Assembly (NCBI RefSeq): GCF_050467285.1
Contig: NZ_JBCMUN010000022.1
Span: forward strand, 1 to 64,000
Direction of reading: 5' to 3'
Source of the DNA: Paenibacillus_E oryzisoli_A
GTDB lineage: Bacteria > Bacillota > Bacilli > Paenibacillales > NBRC-103111
DNA: 64,000 bases
Numbering within the stretch: position 1 is the first letter of the stretch; every line of letters starts with the position of its first letter. A model generated the notes under the pieces. That model worked only from the letters and a program-made list of their open reading frames with translations. It had not been told where the DNA came from and searched no databases. The position numbers and the translations under genes were made by a program. This document shows, in pieces, positions 1-8,374 of this stretch.

Positions 1-15
1 ACTGTGAGGCGCACT

Positions 16-41
16 AAAAAAGTCTATCCCTAAGGATAGAC
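16..41 (-). terminator. Rho-independent terminator of the NlpC/P60 gene
   Basis: Read on the minus strand, an 8-bp perfect stem (GTCTATCC / GGATAGAC) with a 4-nt loop is followed by six T. It lies just downstream of the stop of the lipoprotein gene at 51. Confidence 0.85.
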
Positions 42-50
42 GCAATCGGC

Positions 51-1157
51 TTAATATACAATTCTTTTTGCTTTCAGAAACGTTTTTTTCCAATATGCTT
101 TATTGATATTCGTGATCTGTACGCCGTTCTTCGGCTCAGGAGATGCATGCAGCATACGCATATTACCGATATAAATGCCGACATGTCCAACGGTACGATT
201 CGATTTAAAGCGGCCCGGCACGTAGAAAAACATCAGATCTCCTTTACGCAGAGACTTCCGGCTGACCAAATTGCCTCGCGTGCCTTGCTGGCGCGCCACC
301 CGCGGCAGACTAACCCCGTACTTGCCGTATACATACTGCGTGAAGGTCGAGCAATCGAAGCGTCCTGTTTTCGGATACGGCCCCGTTCCAAAACGGTATT
401 TCACCCCGAGATACTGCTTGCCTTTTCGAATCATCGCATTGATATTCACATTCTTCAGCACAGGGACGACCTGGTCATTGCCCAAATCTGTCCAAGCCGG
501 CAGGGCTTGATCCAATAATGGAACAGCGGCTTCCGCATCCTCGTCCCCACGGAATGGATCGGCCGGGTCATCGCTAAAATCCAAATCGGGCGAAGTGCCG
601 GCCGGATCAGGGGCATCCTCGTTCGGCGGTGTCGAAATGGTCGAAGGATGGATGCGCAATTCCTGATTTTTCACCTCGAAGGACATATCGTCCTGGAACA
701 AATCCCCAACCGCCGAAACAGGCAAATAGGCATTGTCGCCTTCTTGGACGACCGACTGTCCCAGCTGGATTTCAGCACCGTCTTTTACCGCTTTGTTCGT
801 ATTCATGATCAGTTCGAAATTCGCATCATTATCGCCAATCTGCAGCTTTGTGTGGCCATCTTCCCAATTGGATTTGTAATTTAGCGTTTGAATGAGCTGT
901 GAGACCGGAATATAGTTGGTGTTGCCGATCACCTTAATTGGAATGACCGCATCTTCGTTGGTGCCTTGAGCGATGATACCGCCGCCCCGCTGCGATAAGC
1001 TGCGCGCCGAATTGCCGTTCGTTGTCGACTGAGCCTTGGGCTTCGCCGTGGGCGACGGGCTGCTGCTCGGGCTTGCGCCATCCTTCCCACAGGCTGTAAC
1101 CGTCAAGAGTGCAACAGCCATACCGCCAGCCGCCGCTGCTTTCCATATCCTCCACAT
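51..1157 (-). CDS. NlpC/P60-family cell-wall hydrolase, lipoprotein
   Basis: 368-aa exported cysteine peptidase, probably a peptidoglycan endopeptidase. The N-terminus has a lipoprotein signal with lipobox LTVTAC, followed by a low-complexity Ser/Pro/Thr linker. A middle region of about residues 70-170 resembles the copper amine oxidase N-terminal-like stalk domain common in Paenibacillus wall proteins. The C-terminal ~130 residues form the NlpC/P60 domain: catalytic Cys in RFDCSTFTQYVYG (about residue 269), His in VGHVGIYIG (about 325) and a third polar residue in MLHASP. The catalytic residues look intact. It lies downstream of the phage-tail locus on the same strand but has its own terminator, and the lipoprotein signal argues against a tailocin lysin. 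Substrate specificity cannot be read from the sequence. Confidence 0.88.
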   Translation of the reverse strand: MWRIWKAAAAGGMAVALLTVTACGKDGASPSSSPSPTAKPKAQSTTNGNSARSLSQRGGGIIAQGTNEDAVIPIKVIGNTNYIPVSQLIQTLNYKSNWEDGHTKLQIGDNDANFELIMNTNKAVKDGAEIQLGQSVVQEGDNAYLPVSAVGDLFQDDMSFEVKNQELRIHPSTISTPPNEDAPDPAGTSPDLDFSDDPADPFRGDEDAEAAVPLLDQALPAWTDLGNDQVVPVLKNVNINAMIRKGKQYLGVKYRFGTGPYPKTGRFDCSTFTQYVYGKYGVSLPRVARQQGTRGNLVSRKSLRKGDLMFFYVPGRFKSNRTVGHVGIYIGNMRMLHASPEPKNGVQITNINKAYWKKTFLKAKRIVY

Positions 1158-1275
1158 GCGCTTCTCTCTCCTTCAGGAATCCATTGTCATCCTTCATAGA
1201 GTGAAGCAAGCGAGGAGCAAATATGCGCCAATTCTTGGCCAGCGGCATGGTGCTTAATGGAAAGAAGTTGGTTGA

Positions 1276-1809
1276 TCAAGCAGAGCGAAAGAGCCCTGCG
1301 ATCCAGTTAAAAAAGTCGCCCAATATCGGTATCAATCCGATCCCGTGCTGACCAATCGCAACAATGGCATAGGCCGATTCACCAATCCCGACGACACCGA
1401 GCGCAGTTTGACCAATGGCGACCGCGCCTAGCGCTGCTTCTCCGATGGCAACAGCGCCCGCGGCCCAATGTCCAATGGCGACCGCACCTGCGGATAGAAA
1501 ACCGGAGACCGCAACGGCCCCTCCCGACAAGTAATGCGAGACCGCAACGGCGCCCAAAGACAACAGCCAAGAAATCGCGACGGCTCCAATCGATACGAGC
1601 CCGAAGGCTACGCCTCCAGCTGAAATCAGACCAATCGCGATATCCCCGACTGCGATAAGCCCGATGGCCACCTTTTTCCTGCCCGTGTGCGCCCCTCCGA
1701 TCCGTATACTGATCAGCGGCAGCGACTGCGAGGGCCACTGATAATCAATCTCCCGCTGATTCCATCTGCTCGTCTCCCACATCCCGTTATGCCAGCTCCG
1801 TTTGTGCAT
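1276..1809 (-). CDS. Gly/Ala/Val repeat protein, GAVAIG-type repeats
   Basis: Function unknown. The ATG at 1809 is preferred over one 8 codons upstream because GGAGG (1819-1823) sits 9 nt before it; the product is 177 aa. After a basic, Trp-rich N-terminus of ~50 residues, almost all the rest is a run of about eleven short repeats of the form GxVAIG or GAVAVS, spaced 10-14 residues apart, for example GAVAIGHW, GAVAIGEA and GAVAIGQT. The tail is hydrophobic (IPILGDFFNWIAGLF). The repeats could form a glycine-zipper membrane stack or a beta-solenoid; neither can be decided here. It may be a passenger beside the tailocin, since it lies downstream of the lysin on the same strand. Confidence 0.7.
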   Translation of the reverse strand: MHKRSWHNGMWETSRWNQREIDYQWPSQSLPLISIRIGGAHTGRKKVAIGLIAVGDIAIGLISAGGVAFGLVSIGAVAISWLLSLGAVAVSHYLSGGAVAVSGFLSAGAVAIGHWAAGAVAIGEAALGAVAIGQTALGVVGIGESAYAIVAIGQHGIGLIPILGDFFNWIAGLFRSA

Positions 1810-1883
1810 TGTACGTAACCTCCAATGTATCACCGTTTAACTTCGTTATGTTTAAGCATAACATGTCTTTAGGGCTTGTTGAA

Positions 1884-1920
1884 CCGTCCGAAGGTCCTTG
1901 TGGACTCGGTCTCGGGACGG
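1884..1920 (-). other. Nested hairpin downstream of the lysin gene
   Basis: On the minus strand CCGTCC pairs with GGACGG (1884-1889 with 1915-1920), and an inner GTCC/GGAC pair lies inside. It starts 5 nt after the lysin stop. The following bases are only moderately T-rich, so it may be a weak terminator of the tail operon. Confidence 0.4.
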
Positions 1921-1924
1921 AGCT

Positions 1925-2548
1925 TTATTCAAAAGGGAGCCCCGCGGCCAACCGCAGTTGGTTCGCAAGCCAGTTATAGTAGACCTTCTGCTCTTGTAAC
2001 TTGGTCGTTGTTACGACGTCGCCTTGACACTCTTTTTGCGCCTCGTCCGCTTGTAGCCAAGCCGGTCCAATCCACGTATGAATAATCGTATTCGCCACTC
2101 CCGGGTCTAATTTCAAGCTTTCTTCCTCCGCTCTTTGCAAGGTGAAGCCTTGCTGTTGGTTACTGCTCAGAATCTTAACCAGCTTGTTCGCATAATTAGG
2201 ATCTACAGCCCATCCCGCGGTAGCGATCGCCTGGATCTGTTCCATTTCCGTCGCCTTGCATCTGACATCGGCATAACGTCCATTTTGCAGGATAAAATCC
2301 ACATACCCCGCAACAGGGTCATCATACTTGATGTAAAAGCCTCCTTCTGAGGCAGGGCGGGGCGTACCCTTCAAGGACTCACTCATATAAGGCTGCCAGG
2401 TCTGGCCAGCGATATTGTTGTTGATGTGCAGGTTTGAACTCGTAAAGTTGCCGGTTTCAAGCTGCCACTGGGCTAAAATGACTGTCGGAAACCAGCCTGT
2501 ATCCAAACTGGCCTCCTTCGCCTTGTTCCACCAATTAATCATGTTCAT
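1925..2548 (-). CDS. Tailocin/phage lysin, glucosaminidase-type
   Basis: 207-aa peptidoglycan hydrolase of the FlgJ/endo-beta-N-acetylglucosaminidase fold. The signature is near the N-terminus: ILAQWQLETGNF, with the probable catalytic Glu in QLETG, then NNIAGQTW and GFYIKYDDPVAGYVDF. There is no signal peptide, so release through the neighbouring holin is expected. The ATG overlaps the holin stop by 4 nt (ATGA), implying translational coupling. The C-terminal ~60 residues are not recognised and may bind the wall. Its role would be to lyse the producer and free the tail particles. Confidence 0.85.
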   Translation of the reverse strand: MNMINWWNKAKEASLDTGWFPTVILAQWQLETGNFTSSNLHINNNIAGQTWQPYMSESLKGTPRPASEGGFYIKYDDPVAGYVDFILQNGRYADVRCKATEMEQIQAIATAGWAVDPNYANKLVKILSSNQQQGFTLQRAEEESLKLDPGVANTIIHTWIGPAWLQADEAQKECQGDVVTTTKLQEQKVYYNWLANQLRLAAGLPFE

Positions 2549-2937
2549 TTGGATGTACCACCGACTTTACTTTTGATTAGACGAATCGCTTCTCGCAATG
2601 GCTTGGGGAGCGGCAGCCCCAGCTTGCCGTAATTTTCACTGATCGAAATCAATTCGTTCGCTAAAAATGAATAAATAGCCCCCTGCATAATTATCGTCGT
2701 TCCCTGAACCTGGTCAAGCCGATGCGCAAGCATGATCGCGGTAAACATGAGCGCTTTTTTAATAAGCCCCCAAAAACCAATGCTGCTCTGCGGCTGACCC
2801 GATTTAATCATGGCAAGGACGCCGGTGATATAGTCGACACCTGCGGCTATCGCCAATAACACTAACAAACTCGTCCACCCCCCGAATGCATAGGCTCCCA
2901 ATGCTACAAACAACGTCGACGCGATACTTTTTTCCAT
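2545..2937 (-). CDS. Phage holin, toxin-secretion/lysis holin family
   Basis: 130-aa membrane protein. The ATG at 2937 is chosen over a TTG at 2943 because AAGGAGG (2947-2953) is 9 nt upstream of the ATG and only 3 nt from the TTG. Hydrophobic segments at about residues 6-35 and 60-75 fit a two- to three-helix holin. VDYITGVLAMIKSG and GFWGLIKKALMF match the phi29-like holin family pattern (Bacteriophage holin 4). It overlaps the lysin by 4 nt, forming a lysis cassette. The fibre gene upstream ends in a terminator-like hairpin, so the cassette may be separately tuned. Confidence 0.88.
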   Translation of the reverse strand: MEKSIASTLFVALGAYAFGGWTSLLVLLAIAAGVDYITGVLAMIKSGQPQSSIGFWGLIKKALMFTAIMLAHRLDQVQGTTIIMQGAIYSFLANELISISENYGKLGLPLPKPLREAIRLIKSKVGGTSK

Positions 2938-3027
2938 CCTCAACCACCTCCTTTTCTAATTACCAAGTTGGCTGCGAAAATCGTAAAGCCCTCGAACATG
3001 TATTTTTCGAAACGTTATGAGAATGAA

Positions 3028-3064
3028 AAAGACGACTGAACCGAATACACGGATAGCCGTCTTT
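3028..3064 (-). terminator. Terminator-like hairpin between fibre and lysis genes
   Basis: Minus strand: AAAGACG...CGTCTTT with an inner CCG/CGG pair, followed by TTTTTC. It lies 28 nt after the fibre stop and before the holin, so it may attenuate lysis-gene expression. Confidence 0.6.
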
Positions 3065-3091
3065 ATACACAAATAGTATGATTGCTTCCGC

Positions 3092-5761
3092 CTACGTACC
3101 TAAAAGCGCTGTTCTTAAATCCAGCCAATGTTGGCCCTTGCGATCCTTCGTCGTGTCGATCACCGTATCAGGTGCCCATGAAGGCGCTGCCGTAGACAGC
3201 ACTGTATAAATGTCTGTGATTGCCTGTCTCAACTCAATTAAATGGACCGCCCTTATGTTTGTGGCCGATGCCCCGTTCGTCCAGTCTTGAATCGAAGCAT
3301 CTGTCCATGTTGCTACGGCCAAGCCCCGCGCCTGTCGGATAGCGTTAATCTTTGTTCGCAAATCATCAATCGTACGCTTGCTTATCGCCGTATCGTCTGA
3401 GGCAATTACAGTAGGCCACGAAACGGCCTGAATAGTAAATGCCGCTGTCCCGCTCCACGTCCCCCAATCCTTTCCATCGTATGCTCTGATTCTGACGTAA
3501 CGTGGGCCCGTTGTTATGTCTGCCTGAGGTGTATAGTAGCCCGTCGACCCGCTCGATAGACTTGTTGCGCTCCACCCCGACGAAACCGCGCTTGATGTAG
3601 TGTCAAGCAGAATTGACGAGAAATCATTTGCTGCACTTATTTGAATTTGAAAATTAGTCAATGTGGCGTCGTTGGCGTCTGTAACCGTAAATTTGAATTT
3701 AGGGCGCTTGTTTAGCGTATAGCCGGATGACGAGAGATTGACGGACGTTGACACGGGATAACTATTTGTGGTGAATGTCGTATAGTTCAACGTGCTGACG
3801 TTTCCAGCGTTGTCCATATAGGTTACACCCCATCTATATTGCGTCGCAGGCGTTAGCCCCGTTAAGCTATTTGTCAGCCCTACAACGGATTTAGGATAGC
3901 CTAGGACGTTAGCCCACGATGAGCCGTTCCACTGCTGCAAATAAAGGGTTGTGAGCAACAGGCCAGAGGATGGAGCCGGATCGTTAAAGGCTGACCATGA
4001 AACGCCGTTTGATGTTGCGTATAACACTCCGTTTGTTTGCGTTGGTGAGTTTGGCGCTGTCGTATCCGTTGAGACTGTAGAAACAGGGCTACTTAAACTC
4101 CAGTTACCCGCGTTATCTTGATAAACCACAAAAACGCGATACTGCGTATTGGGCGTGAGTCCCGTTATTGTGTATGACGTTTGTCCCACAGCTAGCCAAT
4201 TCGTTTGAAGTCGCACGCTTGCCATAGTTTCAACGCATACATAACCGCCGCCATTCTGCCCAGAGCTTGGCACGTTATCACTAAATGCGGAAAATGTTAT
4301 TGCAGCAGTTGTGCCTGTTACCGTTCCGATTGTGTGGGTTGGTTGGTTAGGAGCTACAGTATCAATAACAGTCGGCGTACTTCTCCCGCCGTAATTCGGA
4401 TCGGGGCTTGTGCCGTTGGCTATATTGATTGCCCCCGATGAATCCCATACACGCATTCTGAAGTAGTAGCTACCATCCGACGTTATCGCCCCCGCCGGAA
4501 TTGTATAGCTTGTTGCTGAACTCGCTATATAGCCCGAACTCCATAGAACTGCGTTATATGCAGAATTTGCAATCTCTACCTCAAACCCTGCTTGTGTGTC
4601 TCCGCTGTCGGGATCGCTAAACGTCCATGAAATTGTAGGCGTTCTCGTGTTTGCGTATGCTGTCGGGCTTGTTACTGTCGGAGCGTTTGGTACTGTATTA
4701 GCTGTATAGCTGTAAATACTAACACGTGTGGTTGTGACGGAGGCAAATGCCGCCCCCACACCTTTTGAATACCCTTCAATCGTTTGTGCTTGCATAGCGA
4801 CGTTATACGTGGAAAAGAGTGCGCCTAAATCTGTAATGGCTGATACCGAAGTGCCGAAATTGGACACAGTATAGTGATACATAGAACCAGGCGCTTGATA
4901 ATAAAAAGCATGAATATTTCCAGATGAATCCATTACAATCGTTTCCGTCGATGGATGAGTAAATGAAAAGGATGAAACTTGACTCCATGAACTGCCATCG
5001 TATTTATATATTCTGAGTGTAGCTATTAAATATGGATCAACAAAATAAATATTCCCATCCTTAGGGTTACGCAACAAATACGTATAGTATAATGAGTTTA
5101 CCGCCATCCCAGAAGGAAGCCCGATGGGTGTAAACGCATTTGTGTTCATGTCTATAGACACAACATTAACGCCCGGATAAACGAAATATACACGCCAATC
5201 TTTTTCAACCATCGTGCGTACGTTTGCTCCGCCATAGCCAATAGCTGAAAATGCTGTATTCCATCCTCCGACCCACATTTTATCCTCGGAAGGGGAATCT
5301 TCACCGCTATCAACCCTATTTGTCGTCCCTACATATATCTTACCATTAGACGCAAGAAAAGCCGGACCAGTGTCCGCGTAGTACGAATATCCGAAATATT
5401 GTTGCCACCATCCGCCATTTGAATACGCTACAGAATTTGCGGAAGCACCGACTGGGATGGCTGTTAAGTCAATTCCGTAAACGTAGTAGTTTCCCCAGTT
5501 TCCATTTGAAACACGTGTGCTTAAAAGTTTAGTTCCGCTAACTGTCGTATTATATAATCCCCAGTTACCACTTTCTATGTACGTATGTAAATAGAAAGAC
5601 GCCCCGTTGTCGGAAGAAACCCAAAATTCGATTCTATTACTCGACGCGGGATTCGCTCGAATAATATAAATCCATCCGTTAGATAAAACGCCGTAAGCTC
5701 CATTTACTTGTAATTGTGGGGAATTTCCGAAATCCAGTGTAATCTGATTAGAAGCACTCAT
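3092..5761 (-). CDS. Tail fibre / receptor-binding protein with fibronectin type III-like domains
   Basis: 889 aa, no signal peptide. The N-terminal ~350 residues are rich in Trp, Tyr, Gly and Asn with repeats such as FWVSSDNGASF and SNGNWGNYYVYG, suggesting a BNR/beta-propeller-like sugar-binding region. From about residue 360 there are at least three beta-sandwich segments; two carry the fibronectin III pattern (TISWTFSDPDSG; TGLTPNTQYRVFVVYQDNAG; TGLTPATQYRWGVTYMDNAG). The C-terminal ~100 residues are a separate alpha-rich region (RTIDDLRTKINAIRQARG). Its place after the baseplate genes and before holin/lysin is that of a tail fibre, the likely specificity determinant of the particle. No chaperone gene follows it. 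Confidence 0.75.
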   Translation of the reverse strand: MSASNQITLDFGNSPQLQVNGAYGVLSNGWIYIIRANPASSNRIEFWVSSDNGASFYLHTYIESGNWGLYNTTVSGTKLLSTRVSNGNWGNYYVYGIDLTAIPVGASANSVAYSNGGWWQQYFGYSYYADTGPAFLASNGKIYVGTTNRVDSGEDSPSEDKMWVGGWNTAFSAIGYGGANVRTMVEKDWRVYFVYPGVNVVSIDMNTNAFTPIGLPSGMAVNSLYYTYLLRNPKDGNIYFVDPYLIATLRIYKYDGSSWSQVSSFSFTHPSTETIVMDSSGNIHAFYYQAPGSMYHYTVSNFGTSVSAITDLGALFSTYNVAMQAQTIEGYSKGVGAAFASVTTTRVSIYSYTANTVPNAPTVTSPTAYANTRTPTISWTFSDPDSGDTQAGFEVEIANSAYNAVLWSSGYIASSATSYTIPAGAITSDGSYYFRMRVWDSSGAINIANGTSPDPNYGGRSTPTVIDTVAPNQPTHTIGTVTGTTAAITFSAFSDNVPSSGQNGGGYVCVETMASVRLQTNWLAVGQTSYTITGLTPNTQYRVFVVYQDNAGNWSLSSPVSTVSTDTTAPNSPTQTNGVLYATSNGVSWSAFNDPAPSSGLLLTTLYLQQWNGSSWANVLGYPKSVVGLTNSLTGLTPATQYRWGVTYMDNAGNVSTLNYTTFTTNSYPVSTSVNLSSSGYTLNKRPKFKFTVTDANDATLTNFQIQISAANDFSSILLDTTSSAVSSGWSATSLSSGSTGYYTPQADITTGPRYVRIRAYDGKDWGTWSGTAAFTIQAVSWPTVIASDDTAISKRTIDDLRTKINAIRQARGLAVATWTDASIQDWTNGASATNIRAVHLIELRQAITDIYTVLSTAAPSWAPDTVIDTTKDRKGQHWLDLRTALLGT

Positions 5762-5778
5762 GCTCTATTTCACCTTCC

Positions 5779-6042
5779 TTACGGCGCATATTTTTTAGCT
5801 AATGCAATTTGCGCCTCTACCCACTGCTTCGTCGCCGCATGCATCGCCGCAGTCGGATCGGCCGGCAGCGTAACCCCACTGCCCGTAAACACCGGATTAT
5901 CCTTCGGCGCCTTCCCCGCTACCGCAGCATCCAAGGCATCCATGTTATCATCGATCAATGTTTTCAGATTCACATATGTCGTTGTCGGCGAACTGCGATC
6001 CACTTTGTTTAATCCTAAATTCGGTGTAGTAGGCGTAGCCAT
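5779..6042 (-). CDS. Small tail-fibre-associated protein
   Basis: 87 aa, lying between the XkdU-like baseplate gene and the fibre gene with short spacers. The sequence begins MATPTTPNLGLNKVDRSSPT and contains NLKTLIDDNMDALDAAVAG, a pattern seen at the N-termini of many Bacillales fibre proteins, where it attaches the fibre to the baseplate. The rest (GKAPKDNPVFTGS, MHAATKQWVEAQIALAKKY) also matches fibre-repeat language. It may therefore be a split-off fibre attachment domain working with the 889-aa protein. The exact role is inferred from position. Confidence 0.65.
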   Translation of the reverse strand: MATPTTPNLGLNKVDRSSPTTTYVNLKTLIDDNMDALDAAVAGKAPKDNPVFTGSGVTLPADPTAAMHAATKQWVEAQIALAKKYAP

Positions 6043-6048
6043 ACCACA

Positions 6049-6609
6049 TCACCCCCATGCAAGATAATCGAGCACTGTGTGCTCAAGCTGGTCAATCGTC
6101 AATGCCTCAACCTCTGAGACGGATAGAAAACGGAAGCGATAGATCACTTCAAGATGTGCCGGTAAAATGTCACCGACAGCCGCATACACGTCTGCCATGT
6201 TAGGAGGTGACCCGATCACATCCGAGAAGCTCACCGTAATTTGATAGGATGCAGGATCGGCGCTCACATCAATCGCGCCATTCTGATAGCTGCTTACTAC
6301 CTTACGAAGCAGCTCAATCGTGACCGTCCCTGTCCCCCGAATTTTCGACTTAATCACGGACCGCCGTTGATCGTAGGGCTTCGTAATGTCCGTCGGGATG
6401 CCAAGAAAATCCTCCCAATACGAGAGACCCCAGGTTGCGCGATCGACAATTGCCTGATCCACAACATCACTCAAACTGCCGTTCAAATCGTCAATCTCGA
6501 CACCTTCTGCCTGCACCAGCGCCCGGGTTTCGTAGATGTTTTCAAACATCTCCGGCAAGGAGCCCAGCATTTGCGCTCCCGCCGCACTTCCGATTTCAAT
6601 CTCAATCAC
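6049..6609 (-). CDS. xkdU: Baseplate protein, XkdU/YmfQ-like (DUF2313)
   Basis: 186 aa. Recognisable features of the family are the central WGLSYWEDFLGIPTD segment and DQRRSVIKSKIRGTGTV, where the protein moves from an alpha-helical N-terminus to the small C-terminal domain (VSSYQNGAIDVSADPASYQI). It overlaps xkdT by 8 nt and follows it exactly as in the Bacillus subtilis PBSX region. In contractile tails this protein sits with the baseplate wedge. The start codon lies inside the end of the preceding gene, which suggests coupled translation. Confidence 0.85.
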   Translation of the reverse strand: MIEIEIGSAAGAQMLGSLPEMFENIYETRALVQAEGVEIDDLNGSLSDVVDQAIVDRATWGLSYWEDFLGIPTDITKPYDQRRSVIKSKIRGTGTVTIELLRKVVSSYQNGAIDVSADPASYQITVSFSDVIGSPPNMADVYAAVGDILPAHLEVIYRFRFLSVSEVEALTIDQLEHTVLDYLAWG

Positions 6610-7663
6610 TCAGCGTCACCGTCCCGAGAACCGCCAATGCCCCGGCAGCAATGCCCACATTGCTCCCCGCTCCATTGAGCAATAGCGATGAGTAGTCTGC
6701 CACTCCCGCCACATTCAGCAGCATTGCGCCAACCTTCGCATATTTGACCGAGGGATCGGAGCTAAAGGCGATGCCGGCACAATATTCAGCCAAAGCAGCC
6801 GAAAAGTCAGCCTGCACCTGAGCCAGCGTACGCGAACCGTCAAGCGTAATCGTTCCCGTCACTTCAATCGCGACGCTCGTTGCAGCAGCCACCGTAACCG
6901 ACGCGCCAATCGGCGCCTTCCCTTCGCCAACCCCCGCATTCGGATCCATATACGCCTGAACTTCATCAACAAGCGTTGAGCTTGCTGGCTGCTTGTTCGT
7001 ATCCATGATAATGACTTTGACCGTTCCTGGTCCGTCCCACAACGGAATCACCTGCGCACCGCCTACGCCATCGACCTCCAGCGCCCATTTTTTATAATCC
7101 GCTTTGTTGCCGCTCGTTGTCGGTTCCCGAACCTCCGAGAAGAAACGCGCCCGATAACTGGCATCGCTCTCCCGCTCAGCGCCGGGAATGAGCACATCCG
7201 ACAGGGTCGCACTCACCAATCCGGTAATGTAATCGATGGGCAGCATCGTGCCATAGTATTGATTTCCGACAACGCCTAGCGTCTCGCAACGCATTTCAAA
7301 TTGGCCGGCAGCGATTTTCGAAAAGACCGCATACGTCACTCCGGAGATCGAAAACCGACTCCCGATGGGCACATCAAGCGGTACACCTGCAGCCCCTGCA
7401 AACACGCCCTTCCTTATTGCGTAAGTTGCTTGATTTCGCGTCAGGCCAAACGGTTCGGTTAAATCATCCAGATGCTCCTCCACAGCCGTTTGCGGAAATA
7501 CGGAACGGAGTCCCATGTCCAACTCGACATAAAGCTGAGCAAGCTCGGAAGCCGCAGGCGCCAATGCATCATAGATCATACTCCCCTGGCGCTTGTCCAC
7601 ATCGTCCGGGATCCGATCTAACATACGTCCCAGAATGACCGCGTAACTTTGCGATTCATACAT
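6602..7663 (-). CDS. xkdT: Baseplate J-like wedge protein, XkdT
   Basis: 353 aa. The ATG at 7663 (MYESQSYAV) is taken because GAGG lies 9 nt upstream and it is just after the stop of xkdS; an in-frame upstream extension would overlap that gene. Typical baseplate-J features: MLDRIPDDVDKRQGSMIYDA near the N-terminus, YVELDMG, GPGTVKVIIMDTNKQPAS and the conserved C-terminal beta region with VAAATSVAIEVTGTI. It would form the wedge ring of the contractile baseplate together with XkdS and XkdU. Confidence 0.92.
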   Translation of the reverse strand: MYESQSYAVILGRMLDRIPDDVDKRQGSMIYDALAPAASELAQLYVELDMGLRSVFPQTAVEEHLDDLTEPFGLTRNQATYAIRKGVFAGAAGVPLDVPIGSRFSISGVTYAVFSKIAAGQFEMRCETLGVVGNQYYGTMLPIDYITGLVSATLSDVLIPGAERESDASYRARFFSEVREPTTSGNKADYKKWALEVDGVGGAQVIPLWDGPGTVKVIIMDTNKQPASSTLVDEVQAYMDPNAGVGEGKAPIGASVTVAAATSVAIEVTGTITLDGSRTLAQVQADFSAALAEYCAGIAFSSDPSVKYAKVGAMLLNVAGVADYSSLLLNGAGSNVGIAAGALAVLGTVTLSD

Positions 7664-7667
7664 GCCA

Positions 7668-8060
7668 TTACACCTCTTTTCTCGTTTCAAAATTTCCATA
7701 AGCCGTGATAACTGTAAACGTTACGATTGCGGAATCCCCGTTCAGACGAATCGTCAGATCCTCAATCGCTTTAATCCGATCATCTTGCAGCAGCGCCTCT
7801 TGAATCCGCCGATTGAGCTCGGTCCGAATAAAAACGGCACTCTTCCCAATCAGCGATTGGAACTCGCAACCGTAGTCGGGCCCATAAATCAAGTAGTTAA
7901 ATCGCTCTGTCTGCAAAACTTTATAAACGGCTTGCCGCACCGCCTCCAGCCCGTCCACACGCCCAATGATTCGCCCCGCGACCGGATCAAGCGCATAGGT
8001 CAAGGATGGCTGCTCAGCTTGCTGCAGCGCCCTATTGCCAATTCCCCCAGAAGGAATCAT
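7668..8060 (-). CDS. xkdS: Baseplate protein, XkdS-like (DUF2634, gp25-like)
   Basis: 130 aa with the DUF2634 hallmark LQTERFNYLIYGPDYGCEF and a C-terminal strand region ending NFETRKEV. DUF2634 proteins are thought to be gp25-like baseplate components. The ATG overlaps the end of xkdR by 4 nt, and the stop is 4 nt before xkdT, in PBSX order. Nothing unusual in length or motifs. Confidence 0.9.
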   Translation of the reverse strand: MIPSGGIGNRALQQAEQPSLTYALDPVAGRIIGRVDGLEAVRQAVYKVLQTERFNYLIYGPDYGCEFQSLIGKSAVFIRTELNRRIQEALLQDDRIKAIEDLTIRLNGDSAIVTFTVITAYGNFETRKEV

Positions 8061-8374
8061 GACGACACCACCCGATCCAAAATCAAAAACTGCTGCCCGC
8101 CCTGCAATCGAAGCAATATCAGATCGTCTCCAGCCTCAAGGCCGCGGCGAATGACCAGCGGTTCCGGCAGCGCCTCACTCTCTACCTGGTATGCCGTCAG
8201 ACTCTCAGGCACAATCAAAAAATCCTCATCAAGCGCGAATCGTTGATCAACGAACACCTCTAGAGGATCAATCCCTGTGACCTTTGCAAAAAGGAGCTGC
8301 AGCGGCTTCCCCGCCTCCGTCGCCCCAACACCAACCTGTTTAATGAGGTTGTTCAGTTCCGCTATTTTTTTCAT
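8057..8374 (-). CDS. xkdR: Phage tail protein, XkdR-like (DUF2577)
   Basis: 105 aa with a short helical start (MKKIAELNNLIKQVGVG) followed by an OB-like beta domain (GKPLQLLFAKVTG, DPLEVFVDQRFALDEDFLIVP). The ending, GQQFLILDRV, is the usual DUF2577 C-terminus. It overlaps the upstream xkdQ gene by 35 nt and the downstream xkdS by 4 nt, so the three are probably translated as a unit. In PBSX the homologue belongs to the hub/spike part of the baseplate. Confidence 0.88.
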   Translation of the reverse strand: MKKIAELNNLIKQVGVGATEAGKPLQLLFAKVTGIDPLEVFVDQRFALDEDFLIVPESLTAYQVESEALPEPLVIRRGLEAGDDLILLRLQGGQQFLILDRVVSS

